A DNA stretch of 64,000 nucleotides, taken from NCBI RefSeq assembly GCF_000321225.1, contig NW_004452107.1:130515-194514 (forward strand), given 5' to 3'. The position numbers and the translations under genes are program-made. The notes under the pieces are model-generated. The model ran no database searches. It saw nothing but the letters and a program-made list of their open reading frames with translations, and was not told the origin of the DNA. This DNA comes from Odobenus rosmarus divergens. Lineage: Eukaryota > Chordata > Mammalia > Carnivora > Odobenidae. Positions 35,394-46,108 of this stretch are shown here, one piece after another (the stretch's first letter is position 1; the number at the start of each line of letters is the position of its first letter).

Positions 35394-36660
35394 AGAAGTA
35401 TTCCAATAGTGTAAAATATAAACTTGAAATTGAGTGAGGAACATAGTAAGGAATGTGATATTGAGGGGACGTCAGAAGATGAAAAGCTAAACTTACACAT
35501 AGGTTTCTAACATTTAAGAATGACCCTTGTTGTAGTACTGAAATATTCGTGGTAATAATTCATGAGAAATATTTCCATAGGCTTTCATTTTAAAACTTAC
35601 AGGATACATTTAACTTAGTACCAATCTTTGGTCAAGAACTTGGCATCTCAAAATTAAAATGAAAACAACTTGCAGTCTCCACCTTTCCCACTACAAAGGT
35701 TGGTGAAGTCATGGTGTTACTGTTGGTGCAGATAATCTTTGAAGCAATCTTATTTTTCTGAAAGGATGACTTGTAATTGTTTTATACCAATTCATGTATC
35801 ATAGTGCCTTTGCATTCTTAATTTTTCTGATTAAAAATGTACCTATTCTATTATTTTCAGTAGTGTGATTTACATTGTTTTTAAGAGTGTCTCATGTACG
35901 TTCCAATAATTATTGATAAATCATACACCAACTCTGGAAATTTCCTTAAGAGAGAGGTACCTTTTTCTAATTTGTACAAATGTACCATATGGGCTGGCAG
36001 CAGCCTTGACTACTGGGGAAACAAACTTTCTTCTTCCCGCTGACGTGAAAGAGAATACATAATGTCTGGAGCTGCTAGAACTACCCACCTGCCATATTAA
36101 CACCAAGGAAGTAGAGTGTGAAGATCTGAAGAAAAAACTGGCTGCTACTAACATAATATGAGCACTAGGTCAAGTCTCCTTTAAAGCCGTCCCTCCAATC
36201 TGTTCAATTTTGTAGGTTGATACATTTATTTGTCTTATTTTGTACTTTCACTCAAGCAGATTTAAGTGATTTCTGCCACTGCTAACAAAAAAAAAATCTA
36301 AAGTATATAAATCTGATGGAGTATTCATACACAAATAATCATTTCTGGCGGCCAGAGGGAAAAGTGTTAGGTAGGTAAATTTGTCTTTGAGTCCCTCATT
36401 GCACATATTCTCTTCTTTTTTCTACATTTGTGCATAATGGTAAATGACATTGTTTTGTTATAAGATAGACATGGGTTCAAGTCCATCTTGGCTATTTATT
36501 AAGGCTGTGACATTCTCATTATATGAGAGTTAAATGAGATAATTTAAGCCTAATACCTTAGTATTAGTAGGTGCTCAGTAAATGATAACCTTTCTTCCTT
36601 TCCTCTTCAAGATGGTATGTATCTTTGTGTGTACTATGATTGTTTATTTTACTACTGAAT
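35394..36660. other. Single-copy stretch, no gene recognised
   Basis: I recognise no repeat or exon. Confidence 0.5.
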
Positions 36661-37135
36661 TATGATTATATTTGACAAATAATTTCTTGAGCACCACCTA
36701 TATTCTTGGTATGTTATGGACTAAGGATCTGAAAGACAAGGTATGTTTTTCACTATCACAGAGCTTATGGTAGAGTGGAAAAAAAATGAATAAGAAAGCA
36801 AATTAACAAATAAAGCTCCAAGATGTGATAAACCCTATGAAGAGAGTAAAATAAAATTGTAGGATTTAGAGTGTCTGGAGTAAGGGGTAACTTAAATTGG
36901 TTAAGACTCTGAGCTTTAGGTGTAAGCAATAAGGAAAAATTAGCCACATGAAGATCCATGACAAGGGAATTCCAGGTCAAGGTCCAAGGCTCTGAAGCAG
37001 GCTGGGCATTCCAAAGATAGGAAAAAACCAGTATGACAGCATACTGAGTAAGCGAGGTGATAAAAATTAGAGCTGTAGGCAGGAAGAAGCCTATTAGAGC
37101 CATGTAGGCTAGGGTATTGGTACTAATTTAGATTT
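36661..37135 (+). mobile_element. Ancient interspersed repeat, family uncertain
   Basis: 'gggaattccaggtcaaggtc', 'caaggctctgaagcaggctg', 'ttagagccatgtaggctagg' and 'atttagattttattttt' follow the order of a common mammalian-wide repeat. The similarity is distant. Any open frame here is incidental. Confidence 0.5.
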
Positions 37136-37181
37136 TATTTTTGTACAACCAATGCTTTTCAACCACCTGCTACTTCTGAGA

Positions 37182-37182
<1 letters not shown>

Positions 37183-37225
<43 letters not shown>
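37183..37225. repeat. (TG)n microsatellite
   Basis: About 21 uninterrupted TG dinucleotides. Confidence 0.97.
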
Positions 37226-37226
<1 letters not shown>

Positions 37227-37790
37227 GGTTCAGGCTATTTACTACTTTCTAACAGCATTTTTGTGGATGTGTGTGTTATTGATGAGCATATGCTCAATAT
37301 AAAAGATTATTATCCTCTTGACGGAATCATTTGTTTCCCATGCTAATGTGGGGAGTGATGGAAACAACCCCACCATTTTTAAATTTTAGGGTGTTGATGA
37401 GGTTTTTATGAACAAACTGGCAAAGAAGAAGCTTTTCTTTCCTGCATTGCTATGAAAGCATCTACTTACTACACTATCCATTTTATGCAGTCTCTGCAGG
37501 AGATAGCCAACTCACTGGGAAAGTAGGAGGGAGTATAGAGAAAAAATGAAAGTAGAAAAGTATTTCTTTTTATTACAAAGTGAATATAAGCACCTCCTTT
37601 AAAACAAACCAATAAATGAAAAAGACCAGTAACTTTGGAGTATGACCACTTAAGGGGTGGCAACATTTTCATGAAGACAGAATGCAACAAAGTAGGTACA
37701 ATTTTGGATATCAAGCAGTGTATGTGAGCATCACCTCAAGTATGAAGCCTTCCTGGGGCCTCTGAATTCACACAATATGACTGGTATGTA
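37226..37790. other. Single-copy stretch, no gene recognised
   Basis: I recognise no repeat or exon. Confidence 0.5.
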
Positions 37791-37800
37791 AATCTTAGGG

Positions 37801-37972
37801 TTTTTTTTTTCTTTTTCTTTTTTTAAAGAGAGAGAGGGAGGAAGGACACAGGGAGAGAGAGAGAATCTCAAGCAGACTCCCCGCAGAGCACTCAATCTCA
37901 AGACCCTGAGATTATGACCTAAACTGAAATCAAGAGTCAGATGTTCAACTGGCTGAGCCACCCAGGCACTCC
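37801..37972 (-). mobile_element. Older Can-SINE, antisense
   Basis: Poly(T) with C interruptions, a GA tract, 'ctgagattatgacctaaact' and 'gagccacccaggcactcc'. The possible TSD is short and imperfect ('cttagggtttt' against 'cctaggtttt'). Confidence 0.88.
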
Positions 37973-37979
37973 CTAGGTT

Positions 37980-38949
37980 TTCAGTAGCTGAATGTTCCAA
38001 CATTTTGAGGCTCATTTTCAATTTAGGAAGTGAAATTTCCATTCAGACCACCTAATTTCCTACTATACTAGCTATTTCAGGGAGTGATTTCATGTGTTTA
38101 ATCAACAGGGGGCAGTATTAAAAATGATCACTTTCTTTTGAAGGGAGATAATTATTTTGGAACATTTAAGAAGGCTAACATAGTCATATTAGAAACCAAT
38201 GAAGTGACGAGCAATTACGAGTCTCTGGTGCAATGATTATCCATTTCTTATGCATCTTTACATAGTTCTAACCCTGACCTCATGCTCACCTTCTCACATG
38301 GAATTCATGGCTCACTATGTCTTTCTAGTCCCAGGGAAGCCATTCTCTCATGAATTCTTAAATTCCCAGATGAAATGAATATGGCAAATCAAGAAAGGCG
38401 TCTGGGATATGCCTCAAATCTCTAGCCCTTTCAAATGTTTTGCCCTGATCAGCAAAACACAGTAACCATCAGATAGTAAGGATAAAATATGAAAATTGTT
38501 TCAAGGAAAAGTGGAGGCAAATTCCCAATAAAAGCCACAAATGAGAACTGGACAAAGTCATACATCTAGTAAACCTGAGACAATTAGAATATCCTATTAT
38601 TTATATGCGTAGTTGAATGTTACTGCTGAATGTAGTAGGTGTTACTGTTCTAGATATCATTATTTCTAGAACTGTGGAATTTGCACTTAGTCTGTATTTA
38701 TATACCTGGCCATGGTCTTACCTACAAGGCCACTCTAGATTGGCAGTGGAGTACTGGAAAAATTATTCAAACTGTCCATCTTCTTTTTCATTTTGAATTC
38801 CAAGATAAGACAGTTATTTCTTACGCTAACCCAAATAATTCCCAACCTTTGAATAATAAGACATAAATAAATATTCTAAATAATTTGTTTCATCACTTTG
38901 GCCTTGACAAATGTGGGATGGGAAATAATAGCTAAAGTAGGCAAACGTG
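37980..38949. other. Single-copy stretch, no gene recognised
   Basis: I recognise no repeat or exon. Confidence 0.5.
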
Positions 38950-39160
38950 ATTAGGCACATTGCTATGTGCCAGGGACTGTGTTAAACATTTAACATACAT
39001 TATCCCAATTATACTATTATTATTAGCATTTTCACATATGAAGAAACAGAAGCCCATAACAGTTAAATAGCTTTCCAAAGTCATATGGTGGAACTGGCAT
39101 TTGACCAGTCCTTGCTGGCTCTAAAGATCATGTTCTTAATCATTACATAACACTGCCTTG
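38950..39160 (-). mobile_element. MIR SINE, antisense
   Basis: 'gctatgtgccagggactgtg', 'aagaaacagaagcccataac' and 'atgttcttaatcattacata' are in reverse-complement MIR order. Confidence 0.88.
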
Positions 39161-40034
39161 AAATATCACCCAACATTTACAGAAAAAGGCATGCAAATAT
39201 TTGGCAGAAATTGGCTGAACATATGCAAATTAAGCCATAATTTGTCTCTTGGGGAAGCATGGGGGTGAACTGTCTGCTGGAATGTAGACATTCCAGAGGA
39301 AGATCCTTTCTCTTATACCCTGAGGATTCAGCACCAATGACAGCAACGCAGCTGGTATAGCTGCTATCTTGGGCGCCTGGTCCAGAGGAACCTACCACTC
39401 TGTTCGGACACTGCGCACAAATATCTGTCATTGGGACAGGTTTCCACATAATAGAGTTCCAGAGACCAACTGGAGCTCCTCTGAGATCTGGGCCTATCCA
39501 GTGGGGAGACTCAATTAATTTATATGACACCAAATTTAAACTGTTCAGTCAAAATATACTTTATATGTTTGAACACACACACACACACACACACACAGAT
39601 GTTTGAGTTAAAGAACTTTTCCACAAGCTTGAAAACTAAACTCAGGCAAACATGGGTGGTATTTAAGTCTTGCATGTTTCAAAGTTAATAGCAACCTGAT
39701 AATTACTGTTATTTAATTACATTTTTTGCAAAGTCAAACCCAAATAGTTACTTGTTATTTCCTTTTAGGCCCACTGGGGGGAAAACACCCAGTAAAAATG
39801 AGGTACAATGAAATATAACTTCAAAGAAATGCAACTACTAGACACAAGCCATGATCCATGAGTTGGATCTTTTCTTGGAATCTAAAGTTCACTAGTTTAT
39901 ATTTTCTCTGCAAGAACAACTTCAGACAACTAGTCCTTATATGAAATCACTGTTTCTTCTTTTCTCCCCTCCCTTACTCAATCATCAAAGGGCTTTAATT
40001 AGTAACTAATTCACTAGGGCCAAATATATTAAAA
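39161..40034. other. Single-copy stretch with two octamer motifs and a (CA)n
   Basis: 'atgcaaat' occurs at 39191-39198 and 39223-39230, and a (CA)n run at 39573-39597. An open frame of 118 codons on the minus strand (39177-39533) has no family resemblance. Confidence 0.5.
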
Positions 40035-40215
40035 CCATGCCTCACACAAGGTTTTACTCTAGGTGTTCTATTTACTAGCACAATTGTCTTGTGCTATTAT
40101 TATTATCCCAATTTTACATGAGGAAACTGAGGCATGGAGACATTCTATAACATGCTCCAGTTGGCATAGCTAGTAAGTAGTGATGCAAGATGTGAACCAG
40201 CCTTTCTGGCTCTTT
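40035..40215 (-). mobile_element. MIR SINE, antisense
   Basis: 'ttatcccaattttacatgag', 'gaaactgaggcatggagaca' and 'gcatagctagtaagtagtga' are in reverse-complement MIR order. Confidence 0.85.
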
Positions 40216-40220
40216 ACTTG

Positions 40221-40257
40221 TGTTTTTTGTTTTTTGTTTTGTTTTGTTTTGTTTTTA
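40221..40257. repeat. (GTTTT)n-type simple repeat
   Basis: A run of GTTTT and GTTTTTT units. Confidence 0.9.
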
Positions 40258-40288
40258 TAGCTACAATTATTTTCTTGTGATAAGAACT

Positions 40289-40545
40289 TTTTTAAAAAAA
40301 GTTTTTATTTAAATTCCAGTTAGTTAAGATACAGTGTAATATTAGTTTCAGGTGTACAATACAGTGATTCAGCACTTCCATACATGACCCAGTGCTCATC
40401 ACAGGTGCCTTCCTTCTTCCCCATCACCTATTTAACCTTCCCCTGATAACCATCAGCTTTGTTCTCTATAGTTTCTGTTCTCTAAGAGTCTCTTTCTTGG
40501 TTTGCCCCTCTATTTTTCCCATTTACTTGTATTCTTAAACTCCCC
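40289..40545 (-). mobile_element. Carnivore L1 3' UTR, antisense, 5'-truncated
   Basis: 'gtttttatttaaattccagt', 'tagttaagatacagtgtaat', 'attagtttcaggtgtacaat' and 'tctttcttggtttgcccctc' are the reverse complement of a carnivore L1 3' UTR. No clear TSD was found. Confidence 0.85.
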
Positions 40546-40791
40546 TCCCACCTGTCAATATCCATAATATTACCTATGATCTTCTCCTGGTGATATTTCT
40601 AAACCCTCTAGAAGGCACCTTCTTTCCACCCTCTCAACACACCCCCTCTCCAGAATCATTATAATTATGTGCTCTAGCTAGAGAATTTATGAGTATATTC
40701 CTATATTTCCCAGGAATCTAAAGTACCTACTACTTCTCTTCTAGAAAAAATATGCTTCCAAGGAATTTCCCTTTTCCCTAAGACTTCATTA

Positions 40792-41280
40792 TGTATTGAA
40801 TGCTATCTCCCCCTACCACCCCCCAAAAAGATATGTTAAAGTCCTAACTCTTCACAGGTGGTGAGTTGGTGAACGTGACTTTACTTGGAAATTGGAAATA
40901 GTATCTTTTCAGGCATAACCAAATCAAGATGCGGTCATTAGAGTGGGTTCTAATGAATCCAATATGACTGGTATCCTTACAAAAAGAGGAAAGCTCCAGA
41001 AGAAAGAGACACACAGCAAAAACACCAGGCGATGACAGAGGCAGAGAATGGAGTCACGCTGCGGCATGCCAAGCAATGCCAGATATTGATGGCAACAGCT
41101 AGAAGCTAGAAAGAGACAAGAAAGAACTCTACCCAGAATCTCAGAGGGAGCGTGGCCCCTGGTCCTGCTAACACAATGAGTTTATATTTCTAGCCTTCAG
41201 AACTGTGGGAGGATGAATTTCTGTTGTGGTAAACCACTTAGTTTATGATACTTTGTTTTGGCATTCCTAGGGAACTCAGA
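40792..41280 (+). mobile_element. MLT1-type (ERVL-MaLR) solitary LTR
   Basis: It starts 'tgtattgaatgctatctccc' and continues 'aatccaatatgactggtatc', 'cttacaaaaagaggaaagct', 'cagccttcagaactgtggg' (with local changes) and 'gaatttctgttgtggtaaac'. This is the order of an MLT1 LTR. It has no internal region, so it is a solo LTR fossil. Confidence 0.85.
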
Positions 41281-42210
41281 GAGACTTGCTTATTCTACTT
41301 TTATTCCACTTAGCAGTAGGGGAGGCAAAATGGACACATCCTGATAGGGATTGGCTACTCTGTAATTATGTGATCTCCTCCACTGACTCTTTGCCTGGCC
41401 AGCTAAAACACACAAAATAAATGAAGATACCCAACCAACCAACCACATAAACCTTCCCTAGCAAACTTTTCACCCAGTAACTTCATTTTTACTTCTTATG
41501 GACTAAGCAAATAAATCATTAGCATCAAAAGGAATTGTATCTTCTCAGTTCTCTATTTTAACACTATGAGCTTGCCAAGTTTCTCTTCAACTTCTGTATG
41601 TAATAAAGTATTTTTCTACTACTTTTCTGTGGCTGTTTGAAAAGAATATACTGAAACAGTGCTTTACAAGCTTTATCTTACTTCCTGGGTACCACAGGAA
41701 TGGTTATCGCTCCGTTACTAGCACAAATCCTGGGAATAAGGCATTATCCTCAGACTTTATGGACATCCCAGGGTCTGGAGGGGGCATAGGACATGCTGCA
41801 GATCCAAGTCCCGCCCTTCACTCAGATTACTTAGAAAAGAGTTACGTACAGAAAAAAAAAACAACAGCAATAACAGAAAGATAAAAGGATAACCAGGAAG
41901 ACCTCTTAGCTCAGTCCACATATAAAGAAAACTTCAAAAAGGTTCTCACTGTGGTTAGATATTTGCTCATATTGACTTGGGAGTTTACAAATAAAACTCA
42001 GCAGTATTTGAATTTTGGATAGTTTATTCTACATGCAACCTTCTCCTTTACATATACTCACATCAGGCATATATCACTTAAATTGCATAGATCTTGAATA
42101 TTTTCTACATTAATATGTGACAGGATGAAAATAGGGTTGGAGTGCTTTCACGTTTTTACACATCTTCATTTTACCATATTTAAGTATTCAAGTTCTGATT
42201 TATATCATTT
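41281..42210. other. Single-copy stretch, no gene recognised
   Basis: I recognise no repeat or exon. Confidence 0.5.
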
Positions 42211-42231
42211 TAAAATGGCTCTGCCTCAGTG

Positions 42232-42269
42232 GCCCTCTTGGCTCAGGGGGCAGTGCATCAGTCTCATAA
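42232..42269 (+). pseudogene. tRNA-Met 5'-half retropseudogene, tailless
   Basis: 'gccctcttggctcaggggg' then 'cagtgcatcagtctcataa' matches the first 38 nucleotides of elongator tRNA-Met. It covers the acceptor 5' strand, D arm and anticodon arm, including the CAT anticodon. The T arm and acceptor 3' strand are absent. A 17-bp TSD flanks it: 'aaaatggctctgcctca' at 42212-42228 and 'aaaatgactctgcctca' at 42268-42284, with one mismatch. Three extra bases 'gtg' precede it, and there is no poly(A) tail. The target reads 'tttt/aaaa', the L1 endonuclease preference. It is not a functional tRNA gene because half the molecule is missing. Confidence 0.8.
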
Positions 42270-42442
42270 AATGACTCTGCCTCACTTTTTCTGGGTAAAG
42301 CTATTATTCTACACTTCAATTTTCCGCTAATATAACATCTACCTTTGTTAAGGAAGCACTATATTGTGGGAACAGACCTAATATTTGAAATTCTAGTGAG
42401 TATATACCCAGGGCAACATAAGGAAATAAAAAAGTTTAAATA

Positions 42443-42645
42443 TTTTTTTAAGATTTTATTTATTCATTTATTTGAGAGAGAAAGAAAGAGACTGTGAGAG
42501 AGCACCAGCAGGGTGAGAGGCAGCGGGAGAGGGAGAAGCAGACTCCCGCTGAGCAAGGAGCCCGACTCAGGGCTAAATCCCAGGACCCCAAGATCATGAC
42601 CTGAGCCAGAGGCACACTTAACCGACTGAGCCACCCAGGTACCCC
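42443..42645 (-). mobile_element. Can-SINE, antisense
   Basis: 'tttttttaagattttattta', a GA tract, 'aagatcatgacctgagccag' and 'gagccacccaggtacccc'. The TSD is not clear. Confidence 0.93.
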
Positions 42646-42984
42646 TAATTTTTCTTAAATAACATTTTAATAAGGGGAAGGATTATGTTTTTTTAACTGC
42701 TTTTCAAATACATGTCAGCAAACCTGTAGTTTCCTATAAGAATTTTGCCTGTTTGTGACATATTTTGAATTCTTCCAAAGAATTTTCATAACCAGGAGAG
42801 TTGGACCAAAATGCATTTTCTTCGCCCTCTTGTTAGAATAATGGCAAACTTTTAAGCATTATGTTAGGGTCAATCAAAAGCTCCTTTTTTTTTTTTTTTT
42901 TTCCCAAAATCTCATCTGTCAGTATGCCAGCATTTGGAAGGATTTTTGTTATATCTATAAATTTGGTTAAAAGCACTGTGGTTC

Positions 42985-43178
42985 AGGGCGCCTGGGTGGC
43001 TCAGTTATTAAGTGTTTGACTTTGGCTCAGGCGATGATCCCAGGGCCTGGGATCAAGCCCTAAATTGGGCTCCCTGCTCAGCGGGAAGCCTGTTTCTCTC
43101 TGTCCCACTCTTCCTGCTTGTGTTTCCTCTCTCACTGTCTCTCTGTGTCAAATAAATAAATAAAATCCTTTAAAAAAA
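42985..43178 (+). mobile_element. Can-SINE, sense, perfect 16-bp TSD
   Basis: 'agggcgcctgggtggctcag' to 'aaataaataaataaaatcct'. The TSD 'aaaagcactgtggttc' is unchanged at 42969-42984 and 43179-43194. Confidence 0.96.
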
Positions 43179-43344
43179 AAAAGCACTGTGGTTCTAGGAG
43201 CTTCCTAGAACACAAATGCGTGACTCTGAAGGAAGTAACTTGGTAATCTGGAAATCTACACCTGTACAGCTTTTTATACAGAGAAGTTACTTTCCTTCAC
43301 TATCTCCCTTGATTCTCACAATAATGCTGGTGATAACAGAGGCT

Positions 43345-43940
43345 AATACTTACTGAGCATTTACTATGTAGCAGGTACTTTGCTACATATTGTGAAGGGA
43401 ATAGGTAGTCCTCCCAACAAACTTATGAGGTAGATTATTCATATTTTTTTTCTATTTTACAAATGAGAAAACTGAGGTACAAAGTTTTTTTTTCACAACC
43501 TAAATTCTTATTTATTTTTATTATTATGTTACGTTAATCACCATACATTACATCATTAGTTTTTGATGTAGTGTTCTATGATTCATTGTTTGAGTGTAAC
43601 ACCCAGTGCTCCATGAAGTACGTGCCCTCCTTAATACCCATCACCAGGCTAACCCATCCCCCCCCTCCTCTCTAGAACCCTCAGTTTGTTTCTCAGAGTC
43701 CACAGTCTCTCATGCATGGTTCATCTCCCCCTCCGATTTTCCCCCCTTCATTCTTCCCCTCCTGCTATCTTCTTCTTCTTCTTCTTCTTCTTCTTCTTCT
43801 TCTTCTTCTTCTTCTTTTTTTTTTAACATTTAATGTATAAGTAGCTTGCCCAAAGTCATATACAGCTCGTAAGGAATAGAGCTGGGATAGAACTTAGGTG
43901 CCCTGACTCTAGAATTTTGGGCCTGAATCGTTAGTCCCTT
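43345..43940 (-). mobile_element. MIR SINE, antisense, split by an L1 tail
   Basis: Left part 43345-43485 ('gagcatttactatgtagcag', 'aaatgagaaaactgaggtac') and right part 43837-43940 ('aagtagcttgcccaaagtca', 'tagaacttaggtgccctgac') are consecutive parts of one antisense MIR. Confidence 0.85.
43486..43836 (-). mobile_element. Carnivore L1 3' tail, antisense, inserted in MIR
   Basis: 'taatcaccatacattacatc', 'attagtttttgatgtagtgt' and 'taacacccagtgctccatga' are followed by a C-rich stretch and a (TTC)n run at 43768-43816. This is the reverse complement of a carnivore L1 3' region, the same family as 4465 and 54745 but longer. Confidence 0.85.
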
Positions 43941-43979
43941 TTTTTTTTTTAAGATTTTATTTATTTATTTGACCCACAC

Positions 43980-44010
<31 letters not shown>

Positions 44011-44162
44011 ACACAAGCAGGCAGAGTGGCAGGCAGAGGGAGAGGGAGAGAAGCAGGCTCCCCAGTGAGCAGGGAGCATGACGCGGGGCTCCATCCCAGG
44101 ACCCTGGGATCATGATGTGAGCCAAAGGCAGACGCTTAACTGACTGAGCCACCCAAGCACCC
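43941..44162 (-). mobile_element. Can-SINE, antisense
   Basis: Poly(T), 'aagattttatttatttattt', a long GA tract, and 'gagccacccaagcaccc'. The probable TSD 'ttagtccc' lies at 43932-43939 and again just right of the element, at about 44164-44171. Confidence 0.95.
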
Positions 44163-44164
44163 AT

Positions 44165-44290
44165 TAGTCCCATTTTATAAATGGAGAAACTGAAGCTTAG
44201 AGATTATTTTCCCTGCTGATTTATACAGTGAGGAAGTGTCAAGGCAGGGATGGGAAATCAGGTCTCCCTGATTTCTGGTCAGCTGGTCTT
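44165..44290 (-). mobile_element. MIR-like fragment, antisense
   Basis: 'ccattttataaatggagaaa', 'ctgaagcttagagattattt' and 'gggaaatcaggtctccctga' resemble an antisense MIR core and head. Confidence 0.6.
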
Positions 44291-44299
44291 TCCTGCCAC

Positions 44300-44570
44300 C
44301 TCTGTTCCCATTCATTGAAAAGGGTTTAGAGAATACCTCCTCTGTGGCCGCCATTGTCTTAGATGTGGGGATACAACAGTGAACAAGATAGATGAGGACT
44401 CTCGGCTCTTAGAACTTTCATTTTCATGTGGGAGTAAATGATAAGTAAATGAATGAATAAAAGGACAGAAATTAAAATAAAAGCTAAGAAGAAAATGAAA
44501 AACATGATATGTAAATGGCTGAGAAAGCTCATTGCCATTGTCACCTACCAGCACATGAATGCCATTCATT
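44300..44570 (+). mobile_element. Ancient interspersed repeat, family uncertain
   Basis: 'gtggggatacaacagtgaac', 'aagatagatgaggactctcg' and 'aaatgaatgaataaaagg' recall a common mammalian-wide repeat, the same sort as 36661-37135. The similarity is distant. Confidence 0.45.
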
Positions 44571-44626
44571 TTTCAGAGTGGTTAGCTGTTATTTGGAAAG
44601 GTTCTGCATGAGGGGATCATGATAAA

Positions 44627-44684
44627 TGTGTGTGTGTGTGTGTAATATAGATATTAAATGTATATATATATATATATTTATTTA
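44627..44684. repeat. (TG)n and (TA)n microsatellites
   Basis: TG run at 44627-44643 and TA run at 44660-44678, next to the A-rich tail of an old SINE. Confidence 0.93.
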
Positions 44685-44781
44685 TTTTTATTTAAGCTCT
44701 ATGCCCATTGTGGAGCCTGAACTCATGACCCTGAAATCAAGAGTCACATACTCTACCGACTGAGCCAGCCCAGCGCCCCAG
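44685..44781 (-). mobile_element. Old Can-SINE fragment, antisense
   Basis: 'ggagcctgaactcatgaccc', 'tgaaatcaagagtcacatac' and 'tctaccgactgagccagccc' match an old Can-SINE type that lacks the GA-rich middle. Confidence 0.88.
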
Positions 44782-45710
44782 TCATGGTATATTTTGATAG
44801 GAGAGACCAGGGGATTATTTGAATAGGAACTCTCCTAGACATGTGTATAGTGCCTGAGGTGTGAGAGATGCTCAAAAATTCATCAGTGAATTTAACAGCC
44901 TTTCTAGGGAACTCTTGGAATCTCTACAGCACAAAAAGATTGCTGGGCTGGTTGAGGAATAAATACCTCTCTATTTATCGTATTTTTACTGATGAGTGGA
45001 AGTCTAATGTAATTATTACCTTGGTCACTCAAACTCCAGCTAAGAGTATTTATCCCTCTTTTTCAATTATGGTTAAAGAAAACGTCTGATGTCTGGTGGT
45101 GATCACTGAATGTTTCTTAGATGGATTTATGTTTGTATTTACAGACACACACACATATGCTTAAGAGAAATTCCAGAACAAACTCTGAATACTTTGTGAT
45201 TATCACAAAAGATAAAATAATAAATGAGTAATTAACAAAAATGAAGAAGAAACTGCACTAAGAATAGAAAGTTGAATAAACTTCCCCAAAACAGTCGATT
45301 CGCAAATATGTATATTTAATTAACCCTATCATTCTGAAACAATCATTCTTTCAACTTGGCCTAGACAGGTAACTGATGTTCTTTCTTGCTTTTCCACATA
45401 AGCACCAACTCTCACTCATCTGACAGACTTCTGACAGTTTGTACAGTGCTGTTGAGCCTCCAATGCCAATTTTTAATTCAGTTATGACCCCGTTATCTCA
45501 AATGGTGCAGGCGATGTTCTCTTTGATTAAAAAAAAAATCCATCTTTTCAGCCCTGCAGAGGTATACTCCAACCCTTAGTTCTCCTTTACTTCTCCTGCC
45601 CCCACCACGTGGCTACTTTGCCCCTCCCCCCTTGAGAGAGGTGCCCCAGTTTACTGTGCACATTTGGAAAGCTTCTCTTGAGCTTTTTTCTGAGACTCCT
45701 GTTTTGTGAG
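44782..45710. other. Single-copy stretch, no gene recognised
   Basis: I recognise no repeat or exon. Confidence 0.5.
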
Positions 45711-45804
45711 ATATATATATATATGTACACACACACACACACACACACATATATATTAAATGTGTGTATATATATGTGTATGTATATGTATATATATATA
45801 TATA
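45711..45804. repeat. Compound (TA)n(CA)n(TA)n microsatellite
   Basis: TA, CA and mixed TG/TA runs in succession over about 94 bases. Confidence 0.95.
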
Positions 45805-46060
45805 GTGGCTTTTTTTTTGGCAAAGAAAGTCAATCAAAGATTGCTTAAGTGAATAAAAGGTGCAGTGTTTATACAGTGGGATACTGTGCACTTATGAAAG
45901 AATGAGGAACTCTTCATGTGAGGATATGAACTGATCTCCAACACTGATTAAGTGAAAATGGGGGGGCACAATAGTTTACATAAATGACCTAACTTTTATA
46001 TGAGGAGGATGCACATTATAATATGTATATTTTGCTTGTGTTTTAAAGAAGGATGAATGG

Positions 46061-46108
46061 ATTGGAATGACGTGGATGGAACTAGAGGGTATTATGCTGA
46101 GCGAAATA
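46061..46108 (+). mobile_element. Younger L1 3'-region piece, sense, left of the gap
   Basis: 'gaatgacgtggatggaact' and 'attatgctgagcgaaata' are the sense L1 3' region. It runs straight into the Ns. Confidence 0.8.

Noticed and set aside
39177..39533. 118-codon open frame on the minus strand
   Set aside because: Not similar to any family I recognise; likely a chance frame.
42232..42269. Functional tRNA-Met gene
   Set aside because: Only the 5' half is present; the T arm and the 3' acceptor strand are missing and a TSD begins there.
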